Assembly (NCBI RefSeq): GCF_004114795.1
Contig: NZ_CP035311.1
Location: forward strand, 3,286,001 to 3,350,000
DNA length: 64,000 nt
Origin: Janthinobacterium sp. 17J80-10
GTDB taxonomy: Bacteria; Pseudomonadota; Gammaproteobacteria; Burkholderiales; Burkholderiaceae_D
Direction of reading: 5' to 3'
This document shows positions 58,737 through 64,000 of this stretch, piece after piece (position 1 is the stretch's first letter; each line of letters starts with the position of its first letter). A model generated the notes under the pieces. It searched no databases, had not been told where the DNA came from, and saw only the letters and a list, made by a program, of their open reading frames with translations. The position numbers and the translations under genes are program-made.

Positions 58737-59581
58737 CTCAGCCGCCAGTGCTTGCTCCCGCACGGCCATTTTTCCTTGATGCCGCTCCCGGCACGCGTTT
58801 CTGTCTCTATCACGCAGCTGACGTGCATACCGGATGCCGTGGTGCGTTCATTTACGTTCACCCGTTTGCCGAGGAAATGAACAAATCCCGGCGCGTTGCG
58901 GCATGCCAGGCCAGGGCATTGGCAGCACAGGGATATGCAGTCCTTCAAATAGACTTGTTCGGATGCGGGGACAGCAGCGGTGATTTTGCCGATGCACGCT
59001 GGGAAATCTGGAAAACTGACCTGGCGGCAGCCCACGCCTGGCTCCGCCGCGAAATTGCTGCGCCGATCTGTTTGTGGGGCGTGCGCCTCGGTGCATTGCT
59101 GGCGCTGGATTTTGCCCATGAATTTCAGGGCGACATTCAAAGCCTCTTGCTATGGCAGCCTGTTTTGCGGGGCGATGCCTACCTGACGCAATTTCTTCGA
59201 ATTCAAACAGCGGCTGAAATGCTTGCCGGCCAGGCGCCGGGCGAATCGGGCACGCACAAGCTGCGTGAAAAACTCTACGCCGGCGAAAGCGTGGAAGTTG
59301 CCGGATACAGGATCGCGCCTGCAATCGCCAAAGGGATCGAGGCCGTCGACGCTGCTGCCCTCGTGCCGCGCCAACCAACCCATTGGTTCGAACTCACGCA
59401 GGAACCACAGCGCCCGCTGTCGCCGGCGACCAGTCGCCTCGCTTCATCCTGGGCGCAGCACGGCGCCAAGCCGATCATCACCCGGGTGCAATGCCCGCCA
59501 TTCTGGCTGGCGCAGGAAAGTGACGATTGCCCGGAACTCATTACTGCCACAAGCGCCCGCTTTGGCATACCTCCCGCATGA
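58733..59581 (+). CDS. Exosortase A system-associated hydrolase 2
   Basis: A 282-residue alpha/beta hydrolase-fold protein of the kind found in exosortase-A loci. VHPFAEEMNKSRRV and FGCGDSSGDF are family hallmarks. The nucleophile elbow reads CLWGVRLGALLAL near residue 115, with Arg where Ser is usual, so it may not be a classic hydrolase. It overlaps the ACP upstream and hydrolase 1 downstream (ATGA each). An acyl transfer role with the ACP is inferred. Confidence 0.88.
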   Translation: MTQPPVLAPARPFFLDAAPGTRFCLYHAADVHTGCRGAFIYVHPFAEEMNKSRRVAACQARALAAQGYAVLQIDLFGCGDSSGDFADARWEIWKTDLAAAHAWLRREIAAPICLWGVRLGALLALDFAHEFQGDIQSLLLWQPVLRGDAYLTQFLRIQTAAEMLAGQAPGESGTHKLREKLYAGESVEVAGYRIAPAIAKGIEAVDAAALVPRQPTHWFELTQEPQRPLSPATSRLASSWAQHGAKPIITRVQCPPFWLAQESDDCPELITATSARFGIPPA

Positions 59582-60450
59582 ATATCGTGGAACGCCCGCT
59601 TGTTTTTTCCTGTCACGGAGATTGGTCGTATGGCATTCTGAGCCTGCCGGCAGCGCCAGCCGCACGAGGCGTTCTGATCGTCGTCGGCGGTCCGCAATAC
59701 CGTGTGGGCAGCCACCGGCAGTTTACCCTGCTTGCCCGGCACCTGGCGGCACAAGGCATCCCTGCAATGCGTTTCGATTACCGCGGCATGGGTGACAGCC
59801 AGGGCAATGTGCGCGACTTTGAGGAGATCAGCGACGATATCCGCGCGGCGGTCGATGCATTTTTTGCAGAGTCGCCGGGATTGCAGGAAGTGGTCATCTG
59901 GGGGTTGTGCGATGCGGCTTCCGCAGCGATTTTTTATGCCGCTTCGGACTCCCGTATTTGCGGGCTCGTGCTGCTGAATCCCTGGGTCCGTACCGAGGAA
60001 GGCATTGCCCGCGCCTACCTGAAACATTACTACCTGAAGCGGGCATTCGACCCGGATCTCTGGAAAAAAATCATGCAGGGTCGTTTCGACGGGCGAGCTG
60101 CCTGGCGTTCACTACGGACTATGCTGGAGACCGTGCGTCGCCCGGTCAAGCAGAATGGCGGGGAAATAGCCCCCTGGGGAACCGGTCATGGCGGCGCTCC
60201 GGCATTACCCGAAAGAATGCACGAAGGCTTGCGTCGCTTCAATGGCAAAGTTCTGCTGGTTTTAAGCGGCAACGATATGACCGCGCAAGAGTTTTCAGAC
60301 CTCGCAAAAACTTCCCGGAAATGGCAAAAATTCTTGCGTGGCCCAAACGTGCAACAGCATCAGCTTGCGGGCGCCAATCACACTTTTTCACAGGAGGCCT
60401 GGCGCAATCAAGTGGCGCAATGGACCACGGACTGGATCCGCTCCTGGTAA
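59578..60450 (+). CDS. Exosortase A system-associated hydrolase 1
   Basis: A 290-residue alpha/beta hydrolase-fold protein. It shows VVGGPQYRVGSHRQF, MRFDYRGMGDSQG and DDIRAAVDAFF, matching the exosortase-associated hydrolase 1 type. The elbow is IWGLCDAASAA with Cys111 in the nucleophile position. The late His is likely in GANHTFS. The start overlaps the hydrolase 2 stop by four bases, so the three genes are coupled. Confidence 0.88.
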   Translation: MNIVERPLVFSCHGDWSYGILSLPAAPAARGVLIVVGGPQYRVGSHRQFTLLARHLAAQGIPAMRFDYRGMGDSQGNVRDFEEISDDIRAAVDAFFAESPGLQEVVIWGLCDAASAAIFYAASDSRICGLVLLNPWVRTEEGIARAYLKHYYLKRAFDPDLWKKIMQGRFDGRAAWRSLRTMLETVRRPVKQNGGEIAPWGTGHGGAPALPERMHEGLRRFNGKVLLVLSGNDMTAQEFSDLAKTSRKWQKFLRGPNVQQHQLAGANHTFSQEAWRNQVAQWTTDWIRSW

Positions 60451-60608
60451 AGCAGGTACTGAGGGAGCGACGGAGCAATGCGTTCAAAATTTTTGCTGTC
60501 AGATTTTTTTACACTCGAATAAAAAATTTTCATTGCGGAAAATTGCCGCGGCGTCCAAATGCGCTAAGCATTTGATTATTATTGTACAATTGGCAAATTG
60601 ACCAGGAT

Positions 60609-60624
60609 TGGTCTATATATTGCT
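60609..60624 (+). promoter_or_regulatory. Sigma-54 promoter candidate TGGTCTATATATTGCT
   Basis: GG and GC have correct -24/-12 spacing with a perfect TTGCT; the -24 side is otherwise poor. About eight of 12 positions match. It lies 77 bases before the Tat/GYWKNH gene. Confidence 0.4.
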
Positions 60625-60700
60625 TAAGGAAAGTTCATTAGGCTTGCACCAGTTACTGCTTGCAATTGAAACAATACGGAATACTCAAAGAGAGCTCCCG

Positions 60701-61288
60701 ATGGAACGTGACATGACGACAAAAGACAGTCAGGAACAAACCGGCAATACTCCCGCGTCTCATGCTGCCTCCGGGCAATTAAATTCAGCCAATCCGTCAC
60801 GGCGGCATTTCACTAAAGCAAGCCTGGGAATTTCAGGCGTCATCCTGAGCCTGGCAAGCCGGCCAGTACTGGGCAATGTTGTCTGCAAATCCCCTTCCGG
60901 ATTCTTGTCTGGCAATGCCAGTACACATGGTCCGCAGCCAGTGTGCCAGGGACGATCGCCAGGTTACTGGAAAAACCATGAAAACAGCTGGCCAGTTGCG
61001 ACGGATACGCAATTCAGCAGCGTATTCCCGGCGCCATCGTCTTCGGTATATGCAAAATACACCCTGCTTCAGCTCCTGACGCCACAGAAAGACGACAAGC
61101 ACAATCTGGGCATGCACCTGGTCGCAGCCTACCTGAATGCCGTCAGCGGCTGGACACCTTTCCTTACCACCGAGACCATCATCGCCATGTTTTCCGAGTG
61201 GCAGTCGAAGGGCACTTTTTCACCCACCGCCACCGTGCAATGGACTGCCCCGGACATCGTGAATTATCTTAAAGCCACACAGGCTTGA
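60701..61288 (+). CDS. Tat-exported GYWKNH-motif protein
   Basis: A 195-residue protein with no firm family. A twin-arginine signal (SRRHFTKASLG, then a hydrophobic run to about residue 63, VLGNVVC) directs folded export. Mature sequence has CQGRSPGYWKNHENSWP near residue 85, a motif shared by many secreted bacterial proteins of unknown role, then helices to the end. Two Cys flank Gly/Ser-rich sequence. GAGAG precedes the ATG at 60701. It sits between exosortase hydrolases and the PqqD/HprK-like genes, which could modify it; no direct evidence. Confidence 0.75.
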   Translation: MERDMTTKDSQEQTGNTPASHAASGQLNSANPSRRHFTKASLGISGVILSLASRPVLGNVVCKSPSGFLSGNASTHGPQPVCQGRSPGYWKNHENSWPVATDTQFSSVFPAPSSSVYAKYTLLQLLTPQKDDKHNLGMHLVAAYLNAVSGWTPFLTTETIIAMFSEWQSKGTFSPTATVQWTAPDIVNYLKATQA

Positions 61289-61330
61289 TGCCGCGATTTT
61301 CCCACAGCGGATTGCCCTGCCCGTAAGCGC

Positions 61331-61621
61331 ATGCCTCCTTTCATGAAATGGCAAGTCATCGACCCCGCAGCACTCCACGCCCGCACCTGGGATAACGAAG
61401 TGGTGGTCTACGACGCAGCATCCGGCAATACGCATTTGCTTGATACCGTGACTGCCCGGGTTCTGGCAACAGTTGCGAATACTCCTGCAGATGCCACCGT
61501 CATTGCACAGGCGTTGTCACAGCTCTGGCCGGAAGCGCCTGCTGAACTGGTGCATGAACAAGTCGACGCCATGCTCGCCGAACTTGCCGGCATTTCCTTG
61601 ATTACTCCGGTAGCACCTTGA
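61331..61621 (+). CDS. HPr-rel-A system PqqD family protein
   Basis: A 96-residue protein of the PqqD/peptide-recognition type: WQVIDPAALHARTWDNEVVVYDAASGNTHLLDTVTARVLATV, with a beta-wing then helices. PqqD-like domains bind leader peptides in peptide modification systems. It is the partner of the HprK-related kinase that follows; its TGA overlaps the kinase's TTG start. An ATG four codons in (61343) is an alternative start. Confidence 0.85.
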   Translation: MPPFMKWQVIDPAALHARTWDNEVVVYDAASGNTHLLDTVTARVLATVANTPADATVIAQALSQLWPEAPAELVHEQVDAMLAELAGISLITPVAP

Positions 61622-62538
61622 AGATTTCCGAGCTGAGCCCGGTCCAGTTGCAACAACGTTTGCATCAGCAGGGCTTGTGCATCCGCACTGGCCCGTTCGT
61701 GACGCGCGTGCACACCTCCCTGACCGCCGCTGTCGAAGGCATCGGCTTGCTGTATGCCGATTATCCCGTGGCTGACGAAGACGATTTCGCCGATTTCCAT
61801 ATCCGCCTTGCCCTGCCGCGCGGCGTGCGCCGCTGGATCAAGCCGCAAGTGCTGTTTCTTTTCGATGGCACACGCACGTTCAAGCCGCTCCCGGCTGACC
61901 AGGCCTTTCCCATGTTTGAATGGGGACTGAACTGGTGCGTCTCGAGCCACGCCCACAGCTACCTCATCATCCACGCCGCCGTCCTGGAAAAACACGGCCA
62001 TGCAGTCATCATGCCCGCGCCACCCGGCTCCGGCAAAAGCACCTTGTGCGCCGCCCTTGCCCGCAATGGCTGGCGCTTGCTGTCGGATGAACTTGCGCTC
62101 GTCCGCATTGCCGATGGCAACGTCATTCCGCTGCCGCGCCCTGTGAGCCTGAAGAATGCCTCCATCGATATCATGCGCGATTACGCGCCCGATGCTGTCT
62201 TCAGCCGCAAAGTCAGCGACACCATGAAAGGCACGGTGGCGCACATGCAGGCCCCTGCAGACAGCGTCGCCCGCGCCGGCGAGCCGGCACGCCCCGGCTG
62301 GGTCATTTTCCCTCGTTATGAGGCCGGCGCTGGCACGCGCCTGACCGACACCCCAAAAGCGCGTGCGTTCATGCGGGCAGCCGATAATGCCTTCAATTAC
62401 AGCCTGCTGGGCGAACGGGGATTTGCGAGCCTCGCGGCACTGATCGAGGCATCGTCGTGCCATGAATTCACCTACAGCAATCTTGACGAAGCGATCGACA
62501 CCTTCAATCGACTGCAACCCCAGGTGCCGCTATCATGA
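61618..62538 (+). CDS. HprK-related kinase A
   Basis: A 306-residue kinase-like protein. P-loop PAPPGSGKSTLCAAL lies near residues 133-145, as in the HPr kinase C-terminal domain, with LLSDELALV following like the Walker B region. It lacks the N-terminal HPr kinase domain and no HPr gene is near. Starts at TTG (61618) overlapping the PqqD stop; its own stop overlaps the NTase ATG. The substrate is unknown; phosphorylation of a peptide or sugar is possible. Confidence 0.88.
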   Translation: MKISELSPVQLQQRLHQQGLCIRTGPFVTRVHTSLTAAVEGIGLLYADYPVADEDDFADFHIRLALPRGVRRWIKPQVLFLFDGTRTFKPLPADQAFPMFEWGLNWCVSSHAHSYLIIHAAVLEKHGHAVIMPAPPGSGKSTLCAALARNGWRLLSDELALVRIADGNVIPLPRPVSLKNASIDIMRDYAPDAVFSRKVSDTMKGTVAHMQAPADSVARAGEPARPGWVIFPRYEAGAGTRLTDTPKARAFMRAADNAFNYSLLGERGFASLAALIEASSCHEFTYSNLDEAIDTFNRLQPQVPLS

Positions 62539-63626
62539 CCCCGCCGCCACTCATACTGCGAGCGTTCCGGCAGCCGGAGCAGCTCAGCGCACTGGATCCG
62601 GCTGAATGGGACCTGCTGATTCGCCAGGCCCGCAAAGCCAACCTGCTGGCCAGTCTCCACGTCCTACTCCAGGAGCGGAGTGTACTTGCCGCAGCGCCCG
62701 CCGGGCCACGCGAGCACCTCGCCTGGGCCGACGCACTTGCCCAGCGTCACATGCTGGCGGTGCGCCAGGAAGTTTCCCTGATCCGGCAAGCCCTGCAAGC
62801 CTGCGCTGTGCCAGTCATCCTGCTGAAAGGCGCGGCCTATGTGATGGCGCAGCTGCCCAGCGCGCACGGGCGACTGTTTTCGGATATCGATATCCTGGTG
62901 CCCAAGGAAAGGCTCGACCAGGTTGAAGCGGCGCTGATGCTGCACGGCTGGGCAGCGACGCACCATGATGCCTATGACCAGCGCTATTACCGCACCTGGA
63001 TGCACGAATTGCCGCCAATGCGCCACATCCGCCGCATGACCGTCATCGATGTGCACCACGCGATCGTGCCGGACACTGCGCCCGTTTATCCCGATCCCGC
63101 CAAACTGCGCGCATCGGCTTGCCCCGTCGAAGGCCAGGCCGGCTTGCTGACGTTAGCACCGGCCGACATGGTCTTGCACAGCGCCGTGCACCTGTTCCAT
63201 GATGGCGAACTGGACAATGGCCTGCGCGACCTGGTGGACCTGGACAGGTTGCTGCGCCACTTCGGCAGCCAGCCATCGTTCTGGCCAATGCTGATCGAAC
63301 GTGCAAGGACACTGGAACTGACCCGGCCGCTGTTTTACGCATTGCGTTATACGCACAGCCTGCTGCACACCAACGTGCCCACTGAGGCGCTGGCGCAGGC
63401 GACGCGCTTCGGTCACCCAGGAAATGCCACGCTGGCGCTGATGGATGCGTTGTTTTCGCGCGCCCTCTTGCCAGAGCACCCAAGCTGCGCCGACCGCCTG
63501 AGTGGCTTGGCCCGGCAGATGCTGTACATACGCGCCAGCTGGCTGCGCATGCCGCCGTTGCTGCTGGCGCGGCACCTGTTCCACAAGGCATTTCTCTCCC
63601 CCAGACTTGCAGAATCAGCGCCTTGA
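62535..63626 (+). CDS. Nucleotidyltransferase family protein (HPr-rel-A cluster)
   Basis: A 363-residue protein of the large nucleotidyltransferase-like family: VILLKGAAYVMAQLPSAHGR, then RLFSDIDILVPKERL with the catalytic Asp pair, GWAATHHDAYD and a helical end. It should move nucleotidyl groups to an unknown acceptor. It is coupled by ATGA to the kinase. PqqD, HprK-like and NTase genes also occur together in some lasso peptide clusters, hinting at peptide tailoring. Confidence 0.88.
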   Translation: MTPPPLILRAFRQPEQLSALDPAEWDLLIRQARKANLLASLHVLLQERSVLAAAPAGPREHLAWADALAQRHMLAVRQEVSLIRQALQACAVPVILLKGAAYVMAQLPSAHGRLFSDIDILVPKERLDQVEAALMLHGWAATHHDAYDQRYYRTWMHELPPMRHIRRMTVIDVHHAIVPDTAPVYPDPAKLRASACPVEGQAGLLTLAPADMVLHSAVHLFHDGELDNGLRDLVDLDRLLRHFGSQPSFWPMLIERARTLELTRPLFYALRYTHSLLHTNVPTEALAQATRFGHPGNATLALMDALFSRALLPEHPSCADRLSGLARQMLYIRASWLRMPPLLLARHLFHKAFLSPRLAESAP

Positions 63627-63639
63627 GGCTCGCCCATCC

Positions 63640-64000
63640 ATGACTGCTCTCATGCGCCGCATACTGGGCTTGCTGCTTGCAGGTGCCAGCCTTGCGATCG
63701 GCACAGCCCGCGCCGATAGCGGCGTCATGCCAAATCGTCTTGCCGGCATCGAAACCCTTACTGCCGAAGAAAAGACGGCGCTGGGCGCGCGCTTTGAGCA
63801 TGCGGAGGGTGTGCCACGCGACTACACGATGGCGCAGTCCCTGTACTGCGCGGCTGCGACCAGCGGGCATGCCGGCGCCCAATATGCACTCGGCTGGATG
63901 TACGCGCATGGCCGTGGCATTGCCAAAGATGATGGCATTGCCAGATATTTTTTCGAGATGGCGGCAGGACAGGGGCATAGCCAGGCCCAATCAATGCTGC
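63640..64000 (+). CDS. Sel1-repeat protein with signal peptide (3' truncated by window)
   Basis: The frame opens at ATG 63640, 13 bases after the NTase stop, and runs off the window (about 120 residues seen). A signal peptide ends near TARAD. Sel1-like repeats are visible: AQSLYCAAATSGHAGAQYALGWMYAHGRG, next one beginning IAKDDGIARYFFEMAAGQGHSQAQ. Sel1 proteins serve as scaffolds in the periplasm; in exosortase/HPr-rel-A loci such genes may add a transglycosylase domain, which lies outside the window. Confidence 0.8.
   Translation, partial: MTALMRRILGLLLAGASLAIGTARADSGVMPNRLAGIETLTAEEKTALGARFEHAEGVPRDYTMAQSLYCAAATSGHAGAQYALGWMYAHGRGIAKDDGIARYFFEMAAGQGHSQAQSML

Overview
The window looks like a chromosomal segment of a betaproteobacterium, most likely Burkholderiales near the Oxalobacteraceae. 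That is inference from gene content and order: an exbB-exbD-lpxK-trm112-kdsB cluster next to adk, a PEP-CTERM/exosortase-A locus, a quinol-type NO reductase with NsrR, a phasin and a K+-independent H+-pyrophosphatase. Genes are densely packed and GC-rich. I see no tRNA, rRNA, CRISPR array, insertion sequence or prophage gene. Both ends cut through a gene.

Layout. 1-17 kb is mostly housekeeping: the end of creC, creD, a YdjM-like membrane protein, a fatty acid desaturase, an MscS channel, an RsmB-type methyltransferase, purN, a secreted RNase Sa-like enzyme with a barstar inhibitor, a patatin, an SDR dehydrogenase, hppA, adk, and the kdsB/trm112/lpxK/exbD/exbB operon.

17-29 kb is a nitrite/NO respiration island. 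It holds nnrS, a three-domain copper nitrite reductase (nirK), the O2-independent ubiquinone genes ubiU-ubiV-ubiT, a hemerythrin, two DUF2249 proteins, a polytopic membrane protein, a Dnr-type Crp/Fnr regulator, a quinol NO reductase (norZ) and nsrR. Control sites are readable: perfect FNR/Dnr boxes (TTGAT-N4-ATCAA) upstream of nirK and between ubiU and the hemerythrin gene, an NsrR-like box beside the nirK FNR box, and two adjacent NsrR-like boxes plus a degenerate FNR box between norZ and nsrR. No nitrate or N2O reductase is present here, so the visible chain is NO2- to NO to N2O.

29-41 kb is mixed: xseA, sodB, a DoxX protein, a cation/proton antiporter, a YbdK-type ligase, a GAF-GGDEF cyclase, a class III cyclase-like protein, an alpha/beta hydrolase, a carboxymuconolactone decarboxylase-family protein and a YgiQ radical-SAM protein.

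41.7-48.4 kb is a five-gene signalling operon: TonB-dependent receptor, YfiR-like periplasmic protein, CHASE8-like/HAMP histidine kinase, Rcp1-type receiver, and receiver-PAS-GGDEF-EAL protein. It reads as an outer-membrane-to-c-di-GMP pathway.

48.4-57.3 kb has an HPP-CBS membrane protein, a ZnuD-like TonB receptor with a small SRAPP-tailed protein, a Mut7-C protein, a phasin, a flavoprotein, two pseudouridine synthases and a CYTH protein. From 57.3 kb to the end is the PEP-CTERM/exosortase-A region: a PEP-CTERM protein behind a good sigma-54 promoter candidate, an acyl carrier protein, exosortase-associated hydrolases 2 and 1, a Tat-exported GYWKNH protein, and the HPr-rel-A set (PqqD-like protein, HprK-related kinase, nucleotidyltransferase), followed by the start of a Sel1-repeat protein. 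The least characterised material, and my main candidates for an undescribed system, are this PqqD/HprK/NTase/GYWKNH set and the TonB-receptor/YfiR/c-di-GMP operon.
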